Positions 38,218 through 46,027 of a stretch of 64,000 nucleotides of DNA are shown piece by piece. Numbering within the stretch: the first letter of the stretch is position 1; the number at the start of each line of letters is the position of its first letter. Below the pieces are notes generated by a model, which ran no database searches, had not been told where the DNA came from, and saw only the letters and a program-made list of their open reading frames with translations. The position numbers and the translations under genes are program-made. Source of the stretch: Streptomyces sp. SolWspMP-5a-2 (lineage in GTDB: Bacteria; Actinomycetota; Actinomycetes; Streptomycetales; Streptomycetaceae); NCBI RefSeq assembly GCF_900091845.1, contig NZ_FMCI01000183.1, positions 1 to 64,000 on the forward strand, given 5' to 3'.

Positions 38218-39459
38218 CTACGCGACGGGCACGGTCGTCAGGCGATACTGCGCACGCGCCTGGCGCAGGGCCTCCTCGATCTCCTCCTGGGTGCCGCCGC
38301 GGAAGAGGAAACGGCCGCCCTGGAGCGTGGCGTACGCGCCGGGCCGGGACTCCAGGACCTCACCCGGTCGCGGCACCAACTCGCGGTACAGGTACGGGAC
38401 CTGGTCCAGGAGCGGGGTGGCGGCGGTGACCTTCTGGGGCAGCGGTTTGGGGCCTTGGACGATCAACCAGCCGCCGCTCAGCGTCATGTCGGGGACGGGC
38501 AGGTCCACCGGGCGGCCGAGCAGCACGTCGACCCACAGCCGGAAGAGATTGACGTCGTGGACGTCGTTGATGACGTACGACACGTCGGCGCCCGGCACCC
38601 GTGCTCCGACCTCCAGGAACACCAAGTCGCTCCCGGTGTCGAAGAGTTCGAGGTGAAAGGCGGAGCTGCGCAGGCCGAGCGCGCTCAGGCAGCGCAGGGC
38701 GAACTCCTCGCAGCGAGCGCGCACCTCGGGATCCGTCTGGAGGACCGAGCCGAGCGGCGCGCCGAGAAGCTCGAAGTCCAGACAGGTGGACACGTAGCGC
38801 GAGGTGCAGATGAAAGAGGGTTTGCCCTCGGCGTCCAGGACGCCGTCGACGTGCAGGATGTCGCCCTGCACGAACTCCTCGATCTCGTACTCCCGCAGGC
38901 TCCGTTCGGCGCACAGGGCCCGCAGCTCCTGCGCCGAGGCGATCTCGCGCACACCCTGGCTGGACGCTCCTCGCACCGGCTTGACGATCACGGGGTAGCC
39001 GAACTCCTCGGCGGCCGCGAGGATCTGCTCCTCGGTGCGGCAGGACGCCCAGCGCGGCACCCGGAGGCCGGCCCGCGACACCTTCTCCTTCATGACGGTC
39101 TTGTCGCTGAACCGTGAGGTCTCCTCGGGACTCGATCCCGGGACGCCGTGCCGCTCGCGCAGAGTCGCCGCGAGGCCGAGGAGGATCTCGGAGAAGGCGA
39201 TGACGTGATCGAACGGGCCTTCTTCGCGCACGATGGTGTCGACGAGTTCCAGCACGGCGTCCACGTCGCCGAAGTCCGTGACGACATGGACCCGTTCGGC
39301 GTCGGCAGGCACTCCGCTGCGACCGCCCTCGTCACAGAGGTACGTGACGCGGTCGGTCTCCGGGTCGAAGACCAGATCGGGAGCGGCGAGGCGGTTCTCC
39401 CAGCGCCGCTCGTCCTCGTGTATGGGCCAACGGGTCAGGAACAGAATTGCGCCGGACAT
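38218..39459 (-). CDS. ATP-grasp ligase, first copy
   Basis: A 413-residue ATP-grasp enzyme and first gene of the minus-strand operon. Conserved parts are YPVIVKPVRGASSQGVREI, YEIEEFVQGDILHVDGVL and LVFLEVGARVPGADVSYV. In the last of these the usual metal-binding ExN reads EVGAR, so Asn is replaced by Gly. That change is shared by some carboxylate-amine ligases such as BtrJ-like proteins, so activity is likely but unproven. The ATG at 39459 follows GAGGA by eight bases. Confidence 0.8.
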   Translation of the reverse strand: MSGAILFLTRWPIHEDERRWENRLAAPDLVFDPETDRVTYLCDEGGRSGVPADAERVHVVTDFGDVDAVLELVDTIVREEGPFDHVIAFSEILLGLAATLRERHGVPGSSPEETSRFSDKTVMKEKVSRAGLRVPRWASCRTEEQILAAAEEFGYPVIVKPVRGASSQGVREIASAQELRALCAERSLREYEIEEFVQGDILHVDGVLDAEGKPSFICTSRYVSTCLDFELLGAPLGSVLQTDPEVRARCEEFALRCLSALGLRSSAFHLELFDTGSDLVFLEVGARVPGADVSYVINDVHDVNLFRLWVDVLLGRPVDLPVPDMTLSGGWLIVQGPKPLPQKVTAATPLLDQVPYLYRELVPRPGEVLESRPGAYATLQGGRFLFRGGTQEEIEEALRQARAQYRLTTVPVA

Positions 39460-39637
39460 GGATGTCGTCCTCACGGTTCACGGAAAACACGGACGTGCCC
39501 GGCCGGGGGAGGCCGGTTGACGGCGACGGCGGGCCTGTCGCGACAGAGAAATGAACCCGAACCGGAATAACGGGAACGGGCGCCAACGTGTTGATCGCGT
39601 GGCCACAGCCTCGCATGGGACCGGCCCCGTCAGAATA

Positions 39638-39649
39638 GGACCTAGGTCC
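39638..39649. promoter_or_regulatory. Palindrome GGACCTAGGTCC in the divergent cluster promoter
   Basis: A perfect 12-base palindrome lies about 180 bases upstream of the ATP-grasp operon and 52 bases from the DasR-like site. No known regulator is recognised. Confidence 0.45.
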
Positions 39650-39688
39650 CAGCGGCCCGGGAGCCGTCCGCGCGGTCCGACGCTACAA

Positions 39689-39704
39689 GAGGGTCTAGAC
39701 CAGA
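39689..39704. promoter_or_regulatory. DasR-responsive-element-like site
   Basis: The perfect palindrome GGTCTAGACC (39692-39701) extends on the right to GGTCTAGACCAG. Against the dre consensus ACTGGTCTAGACCAGT it matches 12 of 16 positions, including the whole core. It lies in the 500-base divergent region between the ATP-grasp operon and the EPSP-synthase-like gene, which otherwise shows no gene. Confidence 0.55.
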
Positions 39705-39959
39705 TTGTGCCGGTACCGCCATAGGCAGATGGACCTATTGCCCACACGTCCCACGGGACACAGAATTCTTATCGCCCCCACCGCTGGAGGAGGCTGTCGT
39801 GCGCGCCAGGAGAATTTTCCGGACCACCGCCCCGACATTGCGGAATTGAGCGATGGTATGGCATGTCCTCGCTCCGCGGAAATCGCCGACCCCGGACGTC
39901 AGAGCGACATCGCTGGCAAGGCATCAGACGGCGAAAGATGGGAAAAAGGAGATACGAGG

Positions 39960-41318
39960 ATGCTGCTGAAGGTTGATCCGGTCGATTCCTTTTCCGGAAC
40001 TTTCCGCGTCCCTTCTTCGAAACCGGAGACGCAACGGGCAATCCTGACCGGCACACTGGCCGAAGGCACGTCACGCGTTTACAACGACCTCCGTTGCGAC
40101 GAGACGGAGACCATGAAGAACGCCTGCCGCGCCTTCGGCGCCACGATCACCGAGCACGACGGTTACCTGGAGATCCTCGGCATCGGAGGGAACCTCCCGC
40201 ACATCCGGCGCGTCATCCAGTCCCGCGGCTCGGGTCTGGTCTTCCGCGTCATGACGGCGCTGGCGTCCGTACTGCCGTCGCCGGTCGTGGTGACGGGCGA
40301 CGCGACCCTGCGCAACCGCGTGATGGAACCCCTGCTGGAGGCGCTGCGCGAACTCGGCGCGGACATCGAGTCGATCGTCAGCGAGAACAAGGCGCCGGTC
40401 GTCAACTGGGGACGCGGGCTGAAGGGCGGCACGTGCCGGCTGCCCGGCGACATCAGTTCGCAGTTCATCACCGCCGTCCTGTTCGCCGCGCCGCTGGCCG
40501 ACATCCCGGTGAAGATCGAGGTGACGGGTGAGGTCTTCTCGCAGTCGTACATCCGGCAGACACTGGCGAGCCTGACCGCCGCGGGCATCAAGGTCTCCGC
40601 GTCGGAGGACATGCGCAGCTACCAGGTGGAACCCTCCACCTACCAGGCCCAGGACGTCACCACGCACGAGGACTACACCTCGGCGTCGTACCTGCTCGCC
40701 GCCGCCGCGCTCTTCCCGGGCCGTACCGTTCTGACCAACGTGTACGGCGACAGCATGCAGGGCGAGTTCGCGATCGTCCCGATCCTGCAGCAGCTCGGTG
40801 TGGACGTCACCTTCGACCGCGCCACCTCGTCGCTGACCGTCGACAACCCGCCGGACAGCATGCGCGGCCACTTCGAGGTGGATGTGCGGGACTGCCCCAA
40901 CATCGTGCCCACGCTCGCCGCCCTCGGGGCGTACGTGCAGGGCAGCCTGCGGGTGACCGGCGGACGCCTCACCCGCTTCCACAAGGCGTCGCGCATCGAG
41001 GCCATGGCCGCCGAACTGACGCGCGCGGGCGTGGACATCGAGGTCCTGTACAACGACGGGGTCTGCGACGGCTTCGAGGTCCGCGGCGCGCAGACGTACC
41101 CCGGCGGAGTGACGCTGTCCAGCTGGGGCGACCACCGCATCTTCATGTCGCTCTTCGTGGCCGGCCTGCGCATGCAGTCCGCCAACCGGTTCTCGGGCTT
41201 CGAGGACGTCCGGCTGTCCTTCCCCACCTTCATGGAGGAGTTCGCCAAGGCAGGGGTGCGGACCGCGTCCGTCGAGGACGTCGAGGAGGAGAACGCGCCC
41301 GCCGGGGCCGTCGGCTGA
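39960..41318 (+). CDS. EPSP synthase-like enolpyruvyl transferase
   Basis: A 452-residue AroA-family protein. Visible family motifs: SSKPETQRAILTGTLAEG (phosphate-binding Lys/Arg region), LRCDETETMKNACRAFGA, a modified QSRGSGLVFRVM where AroA has GNAGTAMR, CRLPGDISSQFITAVLFAAP, and the C-terminal WGDHRIFMS. The fold and most substrate residues are kept, but the central glycine loop differs, suggesting an acceptor other than shikimate-3-phosphate. It is divergent from the ATP-grasp operon and has AAAAAGGAG eight bases before the ATG. Confidence 0.82.
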   Translation: MLLKVDPVDSFSGTFRVPSSKPETQRAILTGTLAEGTSRVYNDLRCDETETMKNACRAFGATITEHDGYLEILGIGGNLPHIRRVIQSRGSGLVFRVMTALASVLPSPVVVTGDATLRNRVMEPLLEALRELGADIESIVSENKAPVVNWGRGLKGGTCRLPGDISSQFITAVLFAAPLADIPVKIEVTGEVFSQSYIRQTLASLTAAGIKVSASEDMRSYQVEPSTYQAQDVTTHEDYTSASYLLAAAALFPGRTVLTNVYGDSMQGEFAIVPILQQLGVDVTFDRATSSLTVDNPPDSMRGHFEVDVRDCPNIVPTLAALGAYVQGSLRVTGGRLTRFHKASRIEAMAAELTRAGVDIEVLYNDGVCDGFEVRGAQTYPGGVTLSSWGDHRIFMSLFVAGLRMQSANRFSGFEDVRLSFPTFMEEFAKAGVRTASVEDVEEENAPAGAVG

Positions 41319-41498
41319 CCCTGTCCGCGGCACCCCGGGCGGTCCGCCGCGTCGCGGCGGCGAGCGCCGCCGGACCCGGGAGGTGAACGGGACGCGCCGC
41401 TGACCACGACCACGGCAGAGGTGTCGGCGCGCGGGCGGGATCTCACGCCCGCGCGCCCCGTCGCGGCGCACGACCCGGAACCCCGGACCCGGACGCGG

Positions 41499-41578
41499 GA
41501 CCCGGACGCCCAACCCCCGGTCAGGACCCCGGACGCCGGACCCGGACGCCCAACCCCGGGCCCAGGACCCCGGACCCG
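41499..41578. repeat. Imperfect 40-bp tandem repeat before the aminotransferase
   Basis: Two 40-base CCGGAC-rich units lie head to tail in the 336-base gap between the enolpyruvyl transferase and the aminotransferase. The frame is open through them, so they could encode a Pro/Arg-rich N-terminal extension, but the ribosome binding site at 41641 argues against it. Confidence 0.65.
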
Positions 41579-41654
41579 GGACGTCGGACGCCGGACCCGG
41601 GTGAACGACACCCCCGCACGACTGTCCGTCCCCTCCCTTCAGGAAGTTCCCTCG

Positions 41655-42722
41655 ATGCCCCCTGCACCTGCTCCCCGGCTGCGCGTCGACGTCTCCGGGT
41701 TGCCTCGCTACGTCCCCGGCCGGGTCGCGCCCAGCGACCTGGTGGACAAGTTGTCGTCGAACGAGAACCCCTATCCCCCACTGCCGTCGGTCCTCACCTC
41801 GATGCGCGAGGAGTTGGGGCGCGTCAACCGCTATCCCGACGCGAAGAGCGGCGAACTGGTCAGGGAGCTGTCCGAGGCCCTCGGGGTGCCCCCTGAGCAC
41901 CTCGTGCCCGGCACCGGCTCCCTCGGGGTCGCCAGGGACCTGTTGTACGCGGCGGCCGGCGAGGGTGACGAAGTGCTGTTCGCCTGGCGCTCGTTCGAGG
42001 CGTACCCGCTGCTCGTGTGGGCCACCGGGGCAACTCCCGTGCAGATCCCGCTGCGTGAGGAGCGGCACGACCTGGAGGCCATGGCCGACGCGGTGACGGA
42101 CCGCACGCGCATGATCGTGGTGTGCAACCCCAACAACCCCACCGGCACGGCCGTGCGCCGCGACGAGCTGGAGCGCTTCCTCGACCGGGTGCCGGGCGAC
42201 GTGCTGGTGGTGCTCGACGAGGCGTACCGCGAGTTCGTCGACGACACCGACGTACCCGACGGCGTCGAGCTGTACCGCGACCGCCCCAACGTCGCCGTTC
42301 TGCGCACCTTCTCCAAGGCGTACGGGCTGGCGCGACTGCGCGTCGGCTACGCGGTCGCGCATCCACCGGTCGCGGCCGCCCTGCGGGCCTGCACCATCGC
42401 CTTCAGCGTCAGCGGACTCGCCCAGGCCGCCGCACGGGCCTCGCTGCACGCGAGCGACGAACTGCTGGAGCGGGTACGGACCTTGGTGACCGAGCGCGCC
42501 CGGGTCACCCGCGCGCTGCGCGCCTCGGGCTGGACGGTTCCCGACAGCCAGGCCAACTTCGTCTGGCTGCGCCTCGGTGCACGCTCGCGGGCGTTCACCG
42601 ACGCCTGCGAGGCGGCGGGGGTCATGGTGCGGCCCTTCGGCGACGAGGGCGTGCGGATCACCATCGGCACGCCCGAGGAGAACGACCGTCTGCTGAAGAT
42701 CGCGGGCGACTGGCGGGCGTGA
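41655..42722 (+). CDS. HisC-like PLP aminotransferase
   Basis: A 355-residue fold-type I aminotransferase of the histidinol-phosphate group. [15 protein letters not shown] opens the fold. CNPNNPTGT and [12 protein letters not shown] carry the PLP-contacting Asn and Asp. [17 protein letters not shown] holds the Schiff-base lysine, and the carboxylate-binding Arg is in [11 protein letters not shown]. HisC-like enzymes recur in natural-product clusters, where they aminate keto acids or aldehydes. AGGAAG precedes the ATG. It is probably co-transcribed with the enolpyruvyl transferase. Confidence 0.88.
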   Translation: MPPAPAPRLRVDVSGLPRYVPGRVAPSDLVDKLSSNENPYPPLPSVLTSMREELGRVNRYPDAKSGELVRELSEALGVPPEHLVPGTGSLGVARDLLYAAAGEGDEVLFAWRSFEAYPLLVWATGATPVQIPLREERHDLEAMADAVTDRTRMIVVCNPNNPTGTAVRRDELERFLDRVPGDVLVVLDEAYREFVDDTDVPDGVELYRDRPNVAVLRTFSKAYGLARLRVGYAVAHPPVAAALRACTIAFSVSGLAQAAARASLHASDELLERVRTLVTERARVTRALRASGWTVPDSQANFVWLRLGARSRAFTDACEAAGVMVRPFGDEGVRITIGTPEENDRLLKIAGDWRA

Positions 42723-43004
42723 GGCCATGCGGCGGTCCCCGCGCCCCGCAGGCGGAGCGGCAGCAGGCGGACCAGCCGCGCGCCGCGAGGTGACCCTCGC
42801 CGCCGGGGGCCATCTGCGGCTGCTCGCCTGACGCCTTCTCCGCGACGTGGCCGCCGTCGGCCGTCCCGTCGACGGACACGTGTCGCTGTCCAGGCAGAGG
42901 CGGGGTTCACCGGCTCCGAGCTGCGGCGACGGGCACCCGGATCGTGGGGCCCGTGCGCGTCGCGATCGGGACGGGGAGGCCGCTCCCGGACGCCGCTGAG
43001 CCTC

Positions 43005-43124
43005 GGTGTCCGCTCGGGCCTGCCGTGGGGTGGGTTCTCGGTGTCCGCTCGGGTCCGCCGTGGAAGTGGTTCCCGGTGTCCGCTCGGGTCCGCCGTGGAG
43101 CTGGTTCCCGGTGTCGTGGGCGCG
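43005..43124. repeat. 35-bp tandem repeat
   Basis: The unit beginning GGTGTCCGCTCGGG starts at 43005, 43040 and 43075 with a partial fourth copy at 43110, a strict 35-base period. The second and third copies are nearly identical. It lies in the gap 42723-43207 downstream of both the aminotransferase and the LuxR gene; nothing else is recognised there. Confidence 0.8.
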
Positions 43125-43207
43125 GCGGCTGCGCGTCGTCGGCCGGACCGCGGTCCCGTGCGTCTGCGGGGAAACCGCTCTCGGAGAGGGTTCTGGCCGC
43201 GGGCCGC

Positions 43208-43684
43208 TCAGGGAGCGAGGCCGATGCGCCGGGCGTAGAGGGCAGCCTGAGTGCGGTGGGTCGCGCCGATCTTGAGGTAGATGCTGCTCAGATGGTTCTT
43301 CACCGTCTTCTCGGATATGTCGAGTTTCCGGGCGATCAACCGGTTGCTCATTCCCCGGGCCAGCAGACTGAGCACCCCCCGCTCGCGAGCGGTGAGGGCG
43401 GGATCGGCGGGCGGCGCGTCCTCTTCGGGGACGGGAGCGGACGCCGTGGCGGACGGATCCGCGATGTCATCTGGGCCGGTCAGTCCGATGCTCCGGGCGT
43501 AGAGGGCGGCCTCGGTGCGGTGGGTCGCGCCGATCTTGAAGTAGATGCTGCTCAGATGGTTCTTCACCGTCTTGTCCGATATATCGAGCTCCCGGGCGAT
43601 CAAGCGGTTGCTCAACCCCCGGGCCAGCAGACTGAGCACATCCAACTCCCGGTAGGTGAGTTTCGCCGCCGGTAACTCTTCCAT
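43208..43684 (-). CDS. Regulator composed of two tandem LuxR-type HTH domains
   Basis: A 158-residue protein made only of two GerE/LuxR DNA-binding domains (about residues 9-68 and 97-156) joined by an Ala/Pro/Asp-rich linker. The halves share long identical runs such as [10 protein letters not shown] and KIGATHRT. The DNA is duplicated too: about 175 bases at 43223 recur at 43487. No receiver or ligand domain is present. Codon 4 is TTA (43673-43675), so translation should depend on bldA tRNA. Its position beside the enolpyruvyl transferase genes suggests it governs the cluster. ATG chosen after GAAAGG. Confidence 0.85.
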   Translation of the reverse strand: MEELPAAKLTYRELDVLSLLARGLSNRLIARELDISDKTVKNHLSSIYFKIGATHRTEAALYARSIGLTGPDDIADPSATASAPVPEEDAPPADPALTARERGVLSLLARGMSNRLIARKLDISEKTVKNHLSSIYLKIGATHRTQAALYARRIGLAP

Positions 43685-44226
43685 GCCGTGCCTTTCTTTG
43701 CCCACCCGAGGGGAATGAGAAAATACGTCCACGTAAGAGTGCAACCGGCAGGCCCTTGCTGGAATTCCTCTCTACCCGCCTTCAGTGAACAGAAGGGGGC
43801 CATGGGTGGACGAGCAGAACTGCACCACCGACACCCGCCCATCTCCGTTGATTTCAAGCCTATCCCGGCTTGACCAGGAAAACGCTACCCGTGGGTTGAA
43901 CCCGTCAACCATTTAAGTCCGACCAATAGCAGGGCCCTTACTGTCTGACACAGGCATTTTCGGCCAAGGCAAACCCGGCTCCAGCGATCAAACCTCACCT
44001 CTGAAATGTGGCCGAAATGCGGACGCCATCAACCGAGGAGGCATCGGGCAGGCACGACATAGAACGAGAAATGCCCCGTACGCGACTTTCGAGGCCGCAT
44101 CGCTGGAATGTGTCCCGCAAATGGCCTGCGGGGTGCTGGTCGACACGCGCTTTTCTTGGTTATCCGGCGAGAGGGACGCCGTCGAGGCGTGCGGTGCCGA
44201 GCGTGGCATGGAGACGCGATCGGCGA
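43685..44226. other. AT-richer gap with no supported gene
   Basis: This stretch carries the LuxR-gene promoter region and DNA of lower GC than its surroundings up to about 44150. No open frame has a convincing start or family match. Confidence 0.4.
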
Positions 44227-44385
44227 TCACCGCGGCATCAGCGGCACCCGGTCCTTCAGAGGCAGCCACCGCGGTCCGCCCAGACGGACCGGATCGACTC
44301 CCCCGCGCCGCGGCGCGGTGATCAGCGTGTCGAACTGTCGCGGGCTCAGCCCGGTGAACGGACCTGTCCACGGGGGTTCCGACAT
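44227..44385 (-). pseudogene. N-terminal remnant of an IS5-family transposase
   Basis: Reading the minus strand from the ATG at 44385 gives 52 residues beginning MSEPPWTGPFTGLSPRQF and ending with ...LPLKDRVPLMPR and a stop. This is the typical opening of streptomycete IS5-family DDE transposases (WTGPFTGLSPRQF, then LEDRVLL). The catalytic domain is missing and no terminal repeats are evident, so it is a decayed fragment. The downstream sequence to 44879 includes short CTCACCG repeats (about 44740-44795). Confidence 0.6.
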
Positions 44386-44879
44386 CGTGGTCACACCAGC
44401 CACGGCACTGCCGTCTCACCCCTGACCAGCAGCTACGGGACGACTTCCAGGGCGCTGCCCCTGGCCGGTGAGCGGCCACGGACGCCAGGGCCGCCAGACC
44501 GCCGCCGTCTCCGCCCGAACGGTCGCTCGGGAAGATGGCTGATCCGCGCATGATGCTTTTCGCCACGGGGGTGGGACCACTCGACGACGAACTGGCCACA
44601 GAGCCTGGGCCACAGACATGAAGATCTGTCAGCACCTTGTCAGGCAGGCGTCCTGTTCGCGGCTCGCACCTGGCCCGATCGGCGTGAGCCCACGCGTCCC
44701 GGCCGAGGACGACCGGCGACGGTCGGTGGCATCACCCGTGAACCGCGCACACCGCACACCGCTCACCGCTCACCACTCACCGCTCACCGCGATCCGCGGT
44801 CGGCTCGAAGCGGCCCACGACGGCCTGGCCGACTCCGACGAGGCGTTCGCCGCCTCCCTGCTCGACCAGGCTCCGCCGG

Positions 44880-45515
44880 TCAGGAGCTCGGCTTCTTCTC
44901 GGCCACTTCCCCCGCGGGCGATCCGTGAAGTCGCCCGGAGGCCAGGACGCCGGTGACGAAGCTCGCCAGTTGAGCCCGCACGCGGTCGCGGGGAACGCGC
45001 ACTTCCCCGACCAGGTGCTCGACGAGGTCGGCCCGCGTGGCGGCGAGCAGGGCGTGGGCGGTGAAGGCGCTGTCGGGCAGACCGGGAATCTGCTCCAGGA
45101 CGGATCGGAGCAAGGTGTGCCAGCGCTCGTAGTGCTCCGCCCGGTACGGACTGCCGCCCCCGCCCTCCTCCAGGGCGAGCGCGAGGCGCCGGTTGTCGAG
45201 CTTGAAGCAGAGAAGGGCGTCGAGCAGGGCGGGTACGCGCTCGCGCGGTGGGGTCGCGGGCCCCAGGGGCTGCGGGCCGGTCTCGACGGCCTGCCTGATC
45301 GGCTCCAGCCGTGCCTCGTAGAGCGCCCGGAGCAGCCCGGCGCGATCGCCGAAGGCCCGGAAGAGCGTGCCCTTGCCGACGCCCGCCGCCGCGGCGACGT
45401 CGGCCATGGTGACGTCCTCGGGACTCTCGCGGCGCGCGAAGAGGGCATCGGCTGCCGCGAGCACGGCCTCCCGGCTGCGGATGGCGTCCTTGCGGGACGA
45501 CCGGCGTTCCGGCAT
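44880..45515 (-). CDS. TetR-family regulator
   Basis: A 211-residue repressor with an N-terminal HTH (VTMADVAAAAGVGKGTLFRAFGDRAGLL, residues about 35-62) and a helical ligand domain. It is divergent from the SnoaL-like/NmrA-like operon. Two identical operators lie between them, one exactly between a -35 and a -10. Likely a repressor of that operon responding to a small hydrophobic molecule. Confidence 0.9.
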   Translation of the reverse strand: MPERRSSRKDAIRSREAVLAAADALFARRESPEDVTMADVAAAAGVGKGTLFRAFGDRAGLLRALYEARLEPIRQAVETGPQPLGPATPPRERVPALLDALLCFKLDNRRLALALEEGGGGSPYRAEHYERWHTLLRSVLEQIPGLPDSAFTAHALLAATRADLVEHLVGEVRVPRDRVRAQLASFVTGVLASGRLHGSPAGEVAEKKPSS

Positions 45516-45529
45516 GCCGCTCCTTCCAC

Positions 45530-45578
45530 TTGAAAAACGGACCCGGGGTCCGTATCGTCAAAACGGACCCGGGGTCCG
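45530..45578 (+). promoter_or_regulatory. Promoter with two TetR-type operators
   Basis: CGGACCCGGGGTCCG occurs at 45538-45552 and 45564-45578. The first copy fills the spacer between TTGAAA (45530-45535) and TATCGT (45553-45558), a 17-base-spaced promoter. The second overlaps the expected transcript start. Confidence 0.75.
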
Positions 45579-45601
45579 AATTCTACGACTGGAGGACACC
45601 C

Positions 45602-46027
45602 ATGTCAGCACCGACTCGTCCGGCGGATCTCTACCGCCACAGCCTGCGGCTCCTGCTCGACAAGGACATTCCCGCGTGGGTCGCCCTGTGGGCCGAGGAC
45701 GGCCTCATGGAGTTCCCGTTCGCGCCCGACGGCTGGCCCCGCCGTCTGGAGGGCAGGGAAGCGATCTCCGCCTACATGCGCCACTACCCCGACCACATCG
45801 ACCTGCACGACTTCCCCGACCTGCGGATCCACGAGACCACCGATCCCCGGACCATCGTGGTCGAGATGCGCGGCGTCGGCCGCCTGGTGGAGAGCGACGC
45901 CCCCTTCGACATGACCTACATCGCCGTCGTGACCGTGCAGGAGGGCCACATCACCTCCTACCGGGACTACTGGAACCCCCTCACCGTCCTGGAACCGGGC
46001 ACCGACTTCACCGGGAGCAGCCGATGA
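45602..46027 (+). CDS. SnoaL-like nuclear transport factor 2 fold protein
   Basis: A 141-residue SnoaL/NTF2-like protein. The opening ADLYRHSLRLLLDKDIPAWVALWAEDGLMEFPFAP and the closing GHITSYRDYWNPL fit this cone-shaped fold of isomerases, hydratases and binding proteins. It is first in a TetR-controlled operon and overlaps the next gene by four bases (ATGA). GGAGG precedes the ATG. The reaction is unknown. Confidence 0.8.
   Translation: MSAPTRPADLYRHSLRLLLDKDIPAWVALWAEDGLMEFPFAPDGWPRRLEGREAISAYMRHYPDHIDLHDFPDLRIHETTDPRTIVVEMRGVGRLVESDAPFDMTYIAVVTVQEGHITSYRDYWNPLTVLEPGTDFTGSSR

Noticed and set aside
39747-39758. GTCCCACGGGAC inverted repeat as an operator
   Set aside because: Five-base arms are too short to stand out in this GC content.
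41421-41654. N-terminal extension of the aminotransferase
   Set aside because: It would be a low-complexity Pro/Arg stretch from a tandem repeat; AGGAAG and the conserved region favour 41655.
33605-42722. Nikkomycin/polyoxin-type cluster
   Set aside because: Those clusters also combine an enolpyruvyl transferase, a HisC-like aminotransferase and oxygenases. But the radical SAM cyclase and related genes are missing, and the transferase here is AroA-like and not MurA-like.
33605-42722. Phosphonate biosynthesis
   Set aside because: No PEP mutase or phosphonopyruvate decarboxylase is present.
41655-42722. Housekeeping histidinol-phosphate aminotransferase
   Set aside because: No other his genes lie nearby and it follows the enolpyruvyl transferase gene in the accessory cluster.
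44008-44553. Plus-strand open frame opposite the transposase remnant
   Set aside because: No family similarity; Arg/Pro-rich composition of a shadow frame.
44740-44795. CTCACCG repeats as a CRISPR or satellite
   Set aside because: Units are only 7-8 bases, irregular and without spacers.
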